A stretch of 64,000 bases of DNA, from contig JANWWC010000001.1 of NCBI GenBank assembly GCA_025056215.1, positions 1 to 64,000 of the forward strand. The letters are read 5' to 3'. The stretch comes from Cytophagales bacterium. Its GTDB lineage: Bacteria > Bacteroidota > Bacteroidia > Cytophagales > Flammeovirgaceae. Each line of letters opens with the position of its first letter. The stretch's first letter is position 1. Position numbers and translations under genes: made by a program. Under the pieces are notes generated by a model. The model did not search any database, was not told where the DNA came from, and was given only the letters and a program-made list of their open reading frames with translations. This document shows, in pieces, positions 25,838-35,384 of this stretch.

Positions 25838-26213
25838 TTTTTATTCTTAACAAAAACTCAAGAGTTGCAGGTTTTTCATTAGTGCTAGCTTTCATTTTCT
25901 TCGAAAGCTTGAAAGATGGAGTGTATGATTGCATCAATGCAGAACCACTCGTAGTAGAGCTTTTTATGCGATACAGTTGTTTAATTCGTGCAATATAAAT
26001 CTTATCGTTGGGATTATAAAATGAAGATCTGTTGAGTTTTAGATCGATAAAAATATTTCTGGGTTTTACTTTTATTTAGCTCGATATTTCTAAGAAAGCT
26101 CAGTTCAGAATAAACAGGATAGTACAAACAAAAAAATCTACAAGATTATTTTAGTTTAACTTTTTCAAAACTATTAACTAACTTCACCTGTTTATTACGA
26201 ACAATAAAACCAT
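25838..26213. other. Intergenic stretch before uvrA
   Basis: About 375 bases without a supported gene. The minus strand has an open frame of about 88 codons (stop at 25812) with no ATG for its first half and no recognised family. No clear LexA-type palindrome or consensus promoter for uvrA stands out to me. Confidence 0.4.
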
Positions 26214-29102
26214 ATGGAAGATATAATTTCTGACAATCATTACATGTCTGAAGAAGAGTTCGTTGAAATTTATGGAGCGCGAGAAAACAACCTAAAAAAT
26301 ATCGATGTTCGATTTCCTAGAAAAAAATTGGTAGTTATTACAGGTGTAAGTGGTTCTGGCAAATCTTCATTAGCGTTTGATACTCTGTATGCAGAAGGGC
26401 AACGCCGCTATATGGAAAGTTTTTCGGCGTATGCACGTAGTTTTATAGGAGATATTCGGCGCCCTGATGTAGATAAGATCAATGGTTTAAGCCCTGTGAT
26501 TAGCATAGAGCAAAAGACCACAGGACGGAATCCACGTTCTACGGTCGGAACTACTACTGAAATTTACGATTTTTTTCGCCTTCTTTTTGCGCGCGCAAGC
26601 GAAGCTTATTCTTACGTAACAGGCGAAAAAATGGTGAAAATGACAGAAGAACAAATTCTTCAAGTTATTTTGGAAAATTATTCTCATCAAAGAGCGATCA
26701 TCTTAGCGCCTGTTGTCAGAGGAAGAAAAGGTCATTATCGGGAGTTGTTTGTAGAAATTGCCAAAAAAGGATATACTAAAGTGCGGATTGATGGCATGAT
26801 TTCTGATATTCAGCCTAAAATGCAACTCGACCGCTACAAAGTTCATGATATTGAAATTGTAGTAGATAGAGTCTTCCTCAAAGGAGAAGAAAGCCATCGT
26901 TTGATGCAGTCTATTAAAAAAGCTATTCAATTGGGGGAGGGAGTTATGATGCTTCTTTTGCCTGAACAGCAGCAAAAAGAAAATACTCCTTTTGTAAGAT
27001 ATTTTTCTAAGTTGCTTATGTGTCCTAGTTCAGGTATTTCTTACCGTGAGCCAGCTCCTAATTTATTTTCATTTAATTCTCCTTATGGAGCCTGTGAAAC
27101 CTGCCACGGATTGGGAGAAATAGAAGAAGTAGATATAAATCTAGTAATTCCTGATGTGCACAAAAGTATAGCGAAAGGAGGAATTGCTCCTTTAGGTGAA
27201 TATCGCGAAACATGGGTTTTTAAGAAAATAGAAGCTATTCTCAAAAAGCATCAAATTTCTATACACACGCCTATTCGAGAAATACCGCAAGAGGTGATGC
27301 AAGAAATTTTGTATGGTTCTAATGTTGTAGTGGAAATTTCTACTGCTAAAGCGGGAATTCTCACATGGGATACCCGTTATGAAGGAATTATTCCTTATTT
27401 GAGTAGAGCAAATGAAGAAGGCAGTGAAAATACACAAAAATTTGTAGAAGACTTTGTAGTTAAAAAAGTATGTCCTACTTGTCAAGGAAGCAGGCTTAAA
27501 AAAGAAGCACTCTATTTTAAAATTGACGATAAGAATATTGCTGAACTATCACAAATGGATATTGCTCAGCTTCAAAGATGGCTTAATGGAATAGAAAGCC
27601 GTCTTTCGGAGCGTCAAAATCTCATTGCTTCCGATGTTTTGAAAGAAATCCGCAAAAGATTGCAATTTTTATTAGATGTAGGATTAGATTACTTGACGCT
27701 CAACCGCCCTATGCGAACTCTTTCAGGAGGAGAATCTCAAAGAATACGACTAGCTACTCAGATAGGGTCTCAGTTAGTGGGAGTGATGTATATTTTGGAT
27801 GAGCCGAGTATTGGACTACATCAGCGGGATAATCAAAAACTTATTGAGGCGCTGAAAAACCTGCGAGATTTAGGAAACTCCGTTATTGTAGTAGAGCATG
27901 ATAAAGATATGATACTTGCAAGCGATTATCTTATCGATATCGGCCCAGGAGCAGGTGCTCATGGAGGTAGAATCATCGCACAGGGAACTCTTCAAGAATT
28001 TTTACAACAGAACTCTCTTACAGCTCGGTATCTTAACGGAGAACTTCAATTTACAATTCCTGCAGAAAGAAGAAAAGGAAATGGTTTGTTTCTTCGGCTT
28101 TATGGAGCAAGAGGCCATAATCTGAAAAATGTGGATTTTATACTTCCTTTAGGCAAAATGGTTTGCGTTACAGGAGTTTCAGGTAGTGGCAAGTCGTCGC
28201 TTATTCATGATACACTGTTCCCTATTCTTAATCGACATTTTTATCAGTCTCGACGAGAACCTCTTCCTTATGATACAATCGAAGGATTAGAACATATTGA
28301 TAAAGTGATAGAAATTGATCAATCTCCCATCGGACGCACGCCTCGCTCTAATCCTGCCACCTATACGGGTATGTTTTCCGATATACGGATGTTATTTGCT
28401 CAGATGCCTGAAGCTAAAATTCGAGGTTATAAGCCTGGAAGATTTTCCTTTAATGTAAAAGGAGGAAGATGTGAAGATTGCGAAGGAGCAGGTAAAAAGG
28501 TGATTGAAATGGAATTTTTGCCCGATGTATATGTAGATTGTCAGACTTGTAAAGGAAAACGGTATAATCGCGAAACATTAGAAATCCGTTTTAAAGGAAA
28601 ATCGATTGCCGATGTTCTTAACATGACCGTAGAGCAAGCTTTAGAATTTTTTGAACATCAACCTAAAATATTTAGACGCCTTCAGGCGCTTTATGATGTA
28701 GGGTTGGGATACATCACACTAGGGCAGCATGCTACTACTCTTTCTGGAGGAGAGGCGCAAAGAGTGAAATTAGCTACTGAACTCTCCAAAAAAGATACTG
28801 GTAAAACGCTTTACATACTAGACGAGCCTACTACAGGGCTTCATTTTCAGGATATTGTTCATCTTTTAAACATACTTCATAAGTTAGTAGATAAAGGAAA
28901 CACTGTTCTTGTGATTGAGCATAATCTCGATGTTATTAAGACTGCGGATTATATTATTGATCTAGGACCTGAAGGAGGCTCTGCAGGAGGAGAAATTGTT
29001 TGCCAAGGAACCCCCGAAGAAGTAGCACAACATCCTTATAGTTATACAGCAAAGTTCTTGCGAAAGGAACTTCATTGTGCTACACACTTTCACGAATTAT
29101 GA
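26214..29102 (+). CDS. uvrA: Excinuclease ABC subunit A
   Basis: 962 residues. UvrA is the damage-recognising ATPase dimer of nucleotide excision repair and loads UvrB. Both ABC modules are complete: Walker A GVSGSGKSS near 43-51 and again near 657-665; signature LSGGESQRIRLATQ with ILDEPSIGLHQRD, and LSGGEAQRVKLATE with ILDEPTTGLHFQD. Zinc modules are visible: CETCHG early and CPTCQG later in the first half, CEDCEG and CQTCKG in the second half. SFSAYARSFIGDIRRPDVD is the usual UvrB-contact lead-in. The ATG at 26214 is supported; a later Met at 26241 is possible. The last 6 bases overlap the convergent uppS gene. Confidence 0.97.
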   Translation: MEDIISDNHYMSEEEFVEIYGARENNLKNIDVRFPRKKLVVITGVSGSGKSSLAFDTLYAEGQRRYMESFSAYARSFIGDIRRPDVDKINGLSPVISIEQKTTGRNPRSTVGTTTEIYDFFRLLFARASEAYSYVTGEKMVKMTEEQILQVILENYSHQRAIILAPVVRGRKGHYRELFVEIAKKGYTKVRIDGMISDIQPKMQLDRYKVHDIEIVVDRVFLKGEESHRLMQSIKKAIQLGEGVMMLLLPEQQQKENTPFVRYFSKLLMCPSSGISYREPAPNLFSFNSPYGACETCHGLGEIEEVDINLVIPDVHKSIAKGGIAPLGEYRETWVFKKIEAILKKHQISIHTPIREIPQEVMQEILYGSNVVVEISTAKAGILTWDTRYEGIIPYLSRANEEGSENTQKFVEDFVVKKVCPTCQGSRLKKEALYFKIDDKNIAELSQMDIAQLQRWLNGIESRLSERQNLIASDVLKEIRKRLQFLLDVGLDYLTLNRPMRTLSGGESQRIRLATQIGSQLVGVMYILDEPSIGLHQRDNQKLIEALKNLRDLGNSVIVVEHDKDMILASDYLIDIGPGAGAHGGRIIAQGTLQEFLQQNSLTARYLNGELQFTIPAERRKGNGLFLRLYGARGHNLKNVDFILPLGKMVCVTGVSGSGKSSLIHDTLFPILNRHFYQSRREPLPYDTIEGLEHIDKVIEIDQSPIGRTPRSNPATYTGMFSDIRMLFAQMPEAKIRGYKPGRFSFNVKGGRCEDCEGAGKKVIEMEFLPDVYVDCQTCKGKRYNRETLEIRFKGKSIADVLNMTVEQALEFFEHQPKIFRRLQALYDVGLGYITLGQHATTLSGGEAQRVKLATELSKKDTGKTLYILDEPTTGLHFQDIVHLLNILHKLVDKGNTVLVIEHNLDVIKTADYIIDLGPEGGSAGGEIVCQGTPEEVAQHPYSYTAKFLRKELHCATHFHEL

Positions 29103-29831
29103 AAGTTGCTCGCTAATTTTGCCAAATCTTCTTTCTCGGCTTTGATAATCAGCAATTGCTAAATAGAGATGTTCCTTGCGAAAATCTGGCCATAAAACAT
29201 CTGTAAAATAAAGTTCAGAATAAGCCAACTGCCATAGCATGAAATTGCTAATTCTTTGTTCACCACTGGTGCGAATCATGAGCTCAGGATCAGGCAAGTT
29301 ATGCGTTTGAAGATATTGGCAAATAATACTTTCATTTATATCTTCGGGCGAGAGCGTGCCTTTTTGTACTTGATAGGCAATCAGACGCATAGCGTTTGTA
29401 ATATCCCATTTTCCGCTATAGCTTAGGGCTAAAACTAAGGTCATGCCTGTATTAGAAGATGTTTTTTGGATAGCTTCCTGAAGTTGTTGTTGGCAGTTTT
29501 TAGGGAGAGATAAGAGATCCCCTATAGCAGCAAGTTTGATATTATTTTTAAGCAGAGTAGATGTTTCGGCATCTATGGTGTTTACGAGTAATTGCATAAG
29601 TCCGTTTACTTCTTCTTGAGGACGCATCCAGTTTTCTGTAGAAAAGGCATAGAGAGTGAGTACTTTTATTCCAAGTTCTGCACAGCCTTCTACTGCATTT
29701 CTGACAGCTTCTATAGCATTTTGATGTCCGAACAAGCGGGCAGCGCCTTGTTTTTTTGCCCACCTTCCATTGCCATCCATAATAATCGCAACGTGTTGTG
29801 GGATTTTAGATTTATCGAGAGAAAAATGCAT
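29097..29831 (-). CDS. uppS: Isoprenyl transferase (undecaprenyl diphosphate synthase)
   Basis: 244 residues, the normal length. It elongates farnesyl diphosphate with isopentenyl diphosphate to the C55 lipid carrier for peptidoglycan and surface polysaccharides. Asp19 in the IIMDGNGRWAK motif is the catalytic Mg-binding aspartate; AFSTENWMRP, LALSYSGKWDIT and PDPELMIRTSGEQRISNFM are all present. In many Bacteroidota uppS is directly upstream of bamA in one operon; here it is inverted and divergent from bamA (160 bases between starts) and convergent with uvrA. Confidence 0.96.
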   Translation of the reverse strand: MHFSLDKSKIPQHVAIIMDGNGRWAKKQGAARLFGHQNAIEAVRNAVEGCAELGIKVLTLYAFSTENWMRPQEEVNGLMQLLVNTIDAETSTLLKNNIKLAAIGDLLSLPKNCQQQLQEAIQKTSSNTGMTLVLALSYSGKWDITNAMRLIAYQVQKGTLSPEDINESIICQYLQTHNLPDPELMIRTSGEQRISNFMLWQLAYSELYFTDVLWPDFRKEHLYLAIADYQSRERRFGKISEQLS

Positions 29832-29918
29832 AGCCCGAAGAATTTTTGCAAAGTTTGTTTTTCTTTCTCATTTTCCAAAATTATATGATGATTCCCTTTA
29901 TGAATCAAACAAAAACAC

Positions 29919-29926
29919 TAATTTTG
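29919..29926 (+). promoter_or_regulatory. Promoter -7 box (TAATTTTG) of bamA
   Basis: An exact TAnnTTTG match 66 bases before the bamA ATG, in the divergent uppS-bamA gap. No good -33 TTTG is visible at 19-20 bases. Confidence 0.4.
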
Positions 29927-29991
29927 TCAGCTTGAAATAAAAAAATATTGTTTTTCAGCGCATTAGCGCTTTTGTTAGTCCATGTTATATT

Positions 29992-32901
29992 ATGAAATTT
30001 CTGATGTTGAAATACATCTTAAAGCTTCTATCGTTTTTTTTGTTGTTTAACTTTTTACCACTTTTTGCACAAAATCGAGCGGGGTTGTATTCCTCTTTCA
30101 AACCTTATCGTGAATTTGATTATAGCTTTCCTCAAGAATACATAATTGCGGGTGTCGAAGTAGAAGGAACAGAATATTTAGATAAAAATTCTATGATAGC
30201 AATTGCGGGGTTTGAAAAAGGGAAAAAAATTACAATTCCTAGCGATGAGTTTCCTAATGCTATTAAGCGATTGTATCGCCAAGGGATTTTGTCAGATATT
30301 CAAATTTTTATAAAAGAAATTCGAGGTAATGAAGTCATTCTTCTTCTTAGGCTTAAAGAGCGTCCGAGATTGTCTAAATTTAATTTCTATGGTGTCAAAA
30401 AAGGGCAGATAGAAGAAGTTAGTGAAAAAACTAAACTTGTAAGAGGGCGCATTCTTACTGATGCAATGATGAAAAATGCTAAAAAAGCTATTGAAGCCTA
30501 TTTTATTGACAAAGGATTTTATAATGTAGAAGTGCGTATGGTCCAAGAAAAGGACACACTTGCTGATAATAGTGTAATACTCAACATCTTTGTAAACAAA
30601 AAAAATCGGGTACGCATTCAAGACATTCTTTTCGAAAGAGTAGACGCAGATACGCTTCAGGTTGGTCAGCAAAAAGTTTTAAAAAGGCAAGAAGAACGGA
30701 AGCGTTCCACTATTACTATTATAGAACATCGGGAAGTAGTAGGATATGACGAAGCACAAAATAAATATTATAAGCGAAGATTTAAAATAGAGAATACTTT
30801 TCCACGCGTTGCAACGCCAAATGCTAAAGGTAAGCTTTTATTTTCAATGTCTTGGCAAGAATCGCAAAAGCTTATACAAGAAGCACCAGTACTTTTTAAA
30901 GAACTCGAACAAAAAGTTCAGCAAGGTCATCGCATTCGTGTTAGCGCAAGCCGAGTTATCTACGTTCCAGAAATCATAACTTCTATGCAAATTTCACCTC
31001 GAAAGCTTCGCAAGAAAATGAAGAAAACTAAAGAGAGTAGGCGCTTTTTAGCTTCTTCTAAACTAATTCAGAAAGATTACGAGGAAGATAAACAAAAGAT
31101 TATTGAATATTACAATGAACAAGGTTATCGAAACGCAAAAATTGTATCAGATTCTGTTTTTAGGGTAGTACATAAAGGAAAAGAAAGAATTTCTATTTTG
31201 TTGAGAATAGAAGAAGGAAGAAAGTTTTATTATCGCAATATTTCCTGGAAGGGAAATTATCTTTATACCGACGAAGGACTGAGTAGAATTTTAGGAATCC
31301 AAAAAGGAGACATTTATAATCCTACAGAACTGAGTAAACGCCTTCATTACAATCCGAACGGGACAGATATCTCTTCATTATACATGGACGACGGCTATTT
31401 GTTTTTTTCTGTAGAACCCGTTGAAACGCAAGTAGTAGGCGATTCTATTGATATAGAACTCCGCATTTACGAAGGAGAACAAGCTACTATCAACAAAGTG
31501 ACGGTAAACGGCAATACCAAAACTAATGATCATGTAATTTATAGAGAGCTATTCATACGCCCTGGTGATAAGTTTAGCCGCTCTAACCTTATTCGAAGCC
31601 AAAGAGAGCTGGCTACTATCGGTTTTTTTGACCCCGAAAAAATACAAATTGTTCCTAAACCTAATCCAGTAAATTCTACAGTAGACATGGAAATTACTGT
31701 GGAAGAAAAGGCTAGCGACCAAATTGAACTCTCTGGCGGATATAGCGGATTTATCGGATTCATCGGAACATTAGGAGTAACTTTTAATAATTTTTCTGTT
31801 CGCAATATTCCTAATGGCAAAAAATGGAGGCCGCTTCCATCGGGAGATGCTCAGCGCATCTCTATCAGAGCGCAAACCAACGGGCGCTTTTTTCAAAACT
31901 ATTCTTTTTCTTTTATGGAACCGTGGTTAGGAGGTAGAAAACCTAATTCTTTTTCTTTGAGCATGAGCCGTTCTATTCAACGTATTGGCGGCGGATTTCA
32001 AACTTTCGGATTTCGGGGAGGAACGGGAAGTCTCAAGCTATCTAATATTTCTGTAGGTGTTGGTAAGCGATTAGAGTTTCCAGACGATTATTTTACAACG
32101 CGAAGCTCTTTGAACTATACCATTTATGAACTGAATAATTACTCTATTTCTCCAGGATATAACACAGGAATAAGCCATAATTTTAACTATAATCTTACCA
32201 TTGCGCGGAATAATTTGGACAATCCTACTTATCCTCGAAACGGTTCGAGTCTTTCGTTGAGTGCAACCTTTACTCCTCCGTATTCTTTATTAGAACCTAA
32301 GCGCGATTACAAATTGCTTTCTCGCGAAGAAGCTTATCGAAATATTGAATATTTTAAATTTATGTTGGATAATTCTTGGTTTTTGAGAATTGTAGACAAA
32401 CTCGTTCTTAATACAAGAATGCATTGGGGGTATTTAGGAGCTTATAACAACAACAAAGGAGTAGGACCTTTTGAAAGGTTTGTTCTTGGAGGAAATGGTA
32501 TGTTTTTCGGCGGATTTTTACTCGGAACTGATATCATAGGACTTAGAGGCTATTCAGATAATTCCTTCCAGTTTAGAAGTTTTGACCCTGTTGTGAATGC
32601 GACAGTAAGCTATGGAGGAACTGCTTTTCAAAAATATGTCACTGAACTTCGCTATCCGTTGTCGCTCAATCCTTCAGCAACCATTTTTGTCCATACTTTT
32701 TTTGAAATGGGTAACAACTGGGAGCGCACATCTGATTTTAATCCCTTTAAAAATTATCGTTCTGTAGGGGTAGGGGCGCGCATTTTTATGCCTGCTTTCG
32801 GAATGCTTGGAATTGATTACGGATATGGGCTTGATGATGCTTTTGGCAACAAAGCGCGAACAGGACAATTTCATTTCATCATCGGACAGCCACTTCGTTA
32901 G
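29992..32901 (+). CDS. bamA: Outer-membrane protein assembly factor BamA, with an extra internal segment
   Basis: 969 residues, larger than the usual 800-880 in this phylum. Signal peptide about 1-27 (ending LFAQ). POTRA domains occupy about 45-570; family traits include YRQGILSDIQIF, AIEAYFIDKGFYNVEVRM, QKDYEEDKQKIIEYYNEQGY, VNGNTKTNDHVIYREL and IRSQRELATIGFFDPE. A 16-strand barrel follows, with the lid-type LRGYSDN motif and RDNLDNPTYPR-like NNLDNPTYPRNGSSLS, ending in HFIIGQPLR. An additional 115-120 residues (about 215-333) split what is normally one POTRA hairpin (QDILFE...ISPRKLRKKMKKTK). BamA folds and inserts outer-membrane barrels and is essential. An internal ATG five codons on is an alternative start. 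Confidence 0.94.
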   Translation: MKFLMLKYILKLLSFFLLFNFLPLFAQNRAGLYSSFKPYREFDYSFPQEYIIAGVEVEGTEYLDKNSMIAIAGFEKGKKITIPSDEFPNAIKRLYRQGILSDIQIFIKEIRGNEVILLLRLKERPRLSKFNFYGVKKGQIEEVSEKTKLVRGRILTDAMMKNAKKAIEAYFIDKGFYNVEVRMVQEKDTLADNSVILNIFVNKKNRVRIQDILFERVDADTLQVGQQKVLKRQEERKRSTITIIEHREVVGYDEAQNKYYKRRFKIENTFPRVATPNAKGKLLFSMSWQESQKLIQEAPVLFKELEQKVQQGHRIRVSASRVIYVPEIITSMQISPRKLRKKMKKTKESRRFLASSKLIQKDYEEDKQKIIEYYNEQGYRNAKIVSDSVFRVVHKGKERISILLRIEEGRKFYYRNISWKGNYLYTDEGLSRILGIQKGDIYNPTELSKRLHYNPNGTDISSLYMDDGYLFFSVEPVETQVVGDSIDIELRIYEGEQATINKVTVNGNTKTNDHVIYRELFIRPGDKFSRSNLIRSQRELATIGFFDPEKIQIVPKPNPVNSTVDMEITVEEKASDQIELSGGYSGFIGFIGTLGVTFNNFSVRNIPNGKKWRPLPSGDAQRISIRAQTNGRFFQNYSFSFMEPWLGGRKPNSFSLSMSRSIQRIGGGFQTFGFRGGTGSLKLSNISVGVGKRLEFPDDYFTTRSSLNYTIYELNNYSISPGYNTGISHNFNYNLTIARNNLDNPTYPRNGSSLSLSATFTPPYSLLEPKRDYKLLSREEAYRNIEYFKFMLDNSWFLRIVDKLVLNTRMHWGYLGAYNNNKGVGPFERFVLGGNGMFFGGFLLGTDIIGLRGYSDNSFQFRSFDPVVNATVSYGGTAFQKYVTELRYPLSLNPSATIFVHTFFEMGNNWERTSDFNPFKNYRSVGVGARIFMPAFGMLGIDYGYGLDDAFGNKARTGQFHFIIGQPLR

Positions 32902-33045
32902 TGTCTAATTGTAGTTTTTAATTTTAAAAAGTTTTTTTCTAAAATTTAGTATATTTTTTGAAATATTCAGTAGCTTTCACCCGTAAAATTTAACACTCGT
33001 TAGATATTATTTAGAAAATTAAGTTTATCAACTATCATTGGTGTT

Positions 33046-34710
33046 ATGAGTAAATTCAAACAATTCCAGCATCCTTACGACCCAGACCCTAAATTTATGA
33101 AGAGGGTTGTTTATTTTAGTATGGAGTATGCTATTCATCAACCTTTTAAGATTTATTCAGGAGGTTTGGGTTTTTTAGCTGGTTCGCACATGAGAAGCGC
33201 TTACGACCAAAAGCAAAATATGATTGGAATTGGTATTTTGTGGAAGTATGGCTATTACGACCAAGTGCGCCGCGGCGATCAGTCTATGGATTCTCTTTTT
33301 CAAGAGAAAGTTTACAGCTTCTTACAAGATACTGGAATAAAGTTTGAAATTACTATCAACGGACATACTGTATGGGTAAAAGCGTGGTATTTGCACCCAA
33401 AGACATTTAATACTGTACCCATGTTTTTTTTGACTACCGACATTCCCGAAAATGACTATCTAGCACAAACCATCTCTCATAAACTTTACGACGCCCAAAC
33501 GGAAACCCGTGTTGCACAAGAAATTCTTCTCGGAATTGGGGGTGCAAAATTGTGCGACATTATCGAATTTAATCCCGAAATTTATCATCTTAATGAAGCT
33601 CATGCGCTTCCGTGTGCTTTTTATTTGTATCAGAAGCATAAAAGTTTGGAAAAAGTAAAAAAACTCTTAGTATTTACCACCCATACTCCAGAAGAGGCAG
33701 GTAATGAAAAACACGATATTCGCTTTTTGGAAAAAATGGGATTTTTTGCGGGAGTACCTTTAGAAGAAGTGCGCAAAATCACAGGGCATATAAAGGAAGA
33801 TATTTTTAATTTGAGTTTAGGAGCTCTTAGATTGAGTCATGTAGCCAATGGTGTTTCAAAGCTTCATGGAGAAGTAGCCCGTGAAATGTGGAAGTCTTAT
33901 GATAACATTTGTCCTATTATTTCGATTACCAATGCCCAAAATAAAAAATACTGGGCAGATAAGCAACTTTATGCTGCACTCGAAAAAGGCGATGACCAAG
34001 CTCTTATTGAACGAAAGCAATTTTTAAAAGAACTTCTTTTTGAAGTTGTTGCAGACCAAACAGGCAAATTGTTTGATACGAATGTTCTTACTATCGTTTG
34101 GGCAAGAAGATTTGCTGCCTATAAACGTGCTGACCTGCTCATTCGCGATGAATCTAGGTTTGAAAGACTAATCCGAAATACAAAGTATCCCGTTCAAATT
34201 ATTTGGGCTGGCAAGCCTTATCCCATGGACTACGGCGCCGTATCAGTATTCAATAATCTTGTTCATATAAGCAAGCGTTATTCTAACATGGCAGTTCTGG
34301 TGGGTTACGAATTACAACTTTCTAAACGACTCAAGCAAGGAGCAGATGTTTGGCTCAACACTCCGAGGGTACCGCGCGAAGCCTCTGGAACATCGGGTAT
34401 GACTGCAGCTATGAATGGAGCGGTGAACTTTTCTACCTACGACGGGTGGATTCGCGAGTTCGCTAAACATGGAGTCAATAGTTTTATCATTCCTTTAGCC
34501 GATCCAACGGTGCCTATCCACGAACAAGATGCATCTGACCTTGTAGGATTGTACGACGTATTAGAAACAGAAATTTTGCCGACCTATTACGAACGAAAAG
34601 ATAAATGGCTCAACATCATCAAACAAAGCATGACAGATATTCTTCCCTACTTTGATTCTGACCGCATGGCTTTTCAGTATTATGAAAAGCTTTATGAATA
34701 TGGCTCTTAA
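33046..34710 (+). CDS. GT35 alpha-glucan phosphorylase-family protein with the PLP lysine replaced
   Basis: 554 residues, the short 'alpha-glucan family phosphorylase' type that normally releases glucose-1-phosphate from glycogen or maltodextrin in the cytoplasm. Family marks are VVYFSMEYAIHQPFKIYSGG near 20, NEAHAL, TTHTPEEAGNEKHD, NAQNKKYW, WARRFAAYKRADLL and WLNTPRVPREASGTSGM. The PLP-attachment pattern E-A-[SC]-G-x-[GS]-x-M-K-x2-[LM]-N reads here EASGTSGMTAAMN, so the lysine that forms the Schiff base is Thr453. The surrounding fold is conserved (TYDGWI, FIIPLADP), so it is not simply decayed. It may be a different glycosyltransferase or a non-catalytic binder. The gene is single, with its own terminator. 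Confidence 0.85.
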   Translation: MSKFKQFQHPYDPDPKFMKRVVYFSMEYAIHQPFKIYSGGLGFLAGSHMRSAYDQKQNMIGIGILWKYGYYDQVRRGDQSMDSLFQEKVYSFLQDTGIKFEITINGHTVWVKAWYLHPKTFNTVPMFFLTTDIPENDYLAQTISHKLYDAQTETRVAQEILLGIGGAKLCDIIEFNPEIYHLNEAHALPCAFYLYQKHKSLEKVKKLLVFTTHTPEEAGNEKHDIRFLEKMGFFAGVPLEEVRKITGHIKEDIFNLSLGALRLSHVANGVSKLHGEVAREMWKSYDNICPIISITNAQNKKYWADKQLYAALEKGDDQALIERKQFLKELLFEVVADQTGKLFDTNVLTIVWARRFAAYKRADLLIRDESRFERLIRNTKYPVQIIWAGKPYPMDYGAVSVFNNLVHISKRYSNMAVLVGYELQLSKRLKQGADVWLNTPRVPREASGTSGMTAAMNGAVNFSTYDGWIREFAKHGVNSFIIPLADPTVPIHEQDASDLVGLYDVLETEILPTYYERKDKWLNIIKQSMTDILPYFDSDRMAFQYYEKLYEYGS

Positions 34711-34740
34711 GAGGTTGGATTTTATAGCCAACCTTTTTAA
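34711..34740 (+). terminator. Terminator after the GT35 gene
   Basis: AGGTTGG (34712-34718) pairs with CCAACCT (34728-34734), followed by TTTTT. It starts right after the stop codon and could also serve the convergent gene ending at 34744. Confidence 0.8.
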
Positions 34741-34743
34741 ATT

Positions 34744-35367
34744 TTATGCTTCATATAGACTTTGTAACTTTTTGCAATTAAGAAGATGTTCTTGAAAGCT
34801 TCGTTTCAACTCTTCAAATTCAAACACAGAAGATGGTAGTACCTGCCAACGCACATATAAAGTAGGGCGGCGATGCTGCAAATAATCAGGTAAAGTACTA
34901 GAGAGTACAATTTGAGTTCGTGAAGGCTGAATAAGTTCTAATATTCGTTGAAGACCTTTCTCAAAGGTGGGATTGTCTTGATAAATCGATTGTATTTTCC
35001 CTTGTGGAAAAAAAACTACTAAATGGTTAGGATTTTCTAAAAGCTGAGCTGTATATCGAAGAGACATTATAGCAGAGCGGCTTCTTTTTTGAATAGAATA
35101 AGCTCCTGTAAAGCGAAACAAGGGAAACTGTCGCAATTTTTCTTCTAACATCAAAATATAGAATTTTTTTCGATAATGTAAATTGTTCAAGTAAAAAGGA
35201 ATAAAGCCATCCCACCAACTGAAATGATTACCTAACAGTAAAATACTTTTCTGAGGAGATAAAGTTGGAGTGTTAAAAACAACTTTTTCAAAGTCTCGTT
35301 TGATCAGATAGTGCACGTACGTTTTTATAATTAAATACAGAAGTTTATTTTTGAGAGGCTTTATCAT
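34744..35367 (-). CDS. PlsC-like lysophospholipid acyltransferase
   Basis: 207 residues. It carries the acyltransferase HX4D motif in GNHFSWWDG (block I) and FFPQGKIQS in place of the usual FPEGTRS (block III), with SLRYTAQLLE between. This is a reduced member of the 1-acylglycerol-3-phosphate acyltransferase superfamily, acting at the inner membrane on phospholipids, lipid A or ornithine lipids. The short length and Gln-Gly-Lys in block III suggest a non-housekeeping acyl acceptor. It is divergent from the gene at 35385 with only 17 bases between starts. Confidence 0.8.
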   Translation of the reverse strand: MIKPLKNKLLYLIIKTYVHYLIKRDFEKVVFNTPTLSPQKSILLLGNHFSWWDGFIPFYLNNLHYRKKFYILMLEEKLRQFPLFRFTGAYSIQKRSRSAIMSLRYTAQLLENPNHLVVFFPQGKIQSIYQDNPTFEKGLQRILELIQPSRTQIVLSSTLPDYLQHRRPTLYVRWQVLPSSVFEFEELKRSFQEHLLNCKKLQSLYEA

Positions 35368-35384
35368 TCTGCGAATTATTTAGA

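Noticed and set aside
25812-26080. Minus-strand open frame of about 88 codons before uvrA
   Set aside because: No start codon in its first half, no recognised family, and it runs into the terminator of the opposite-strand peptide gene.
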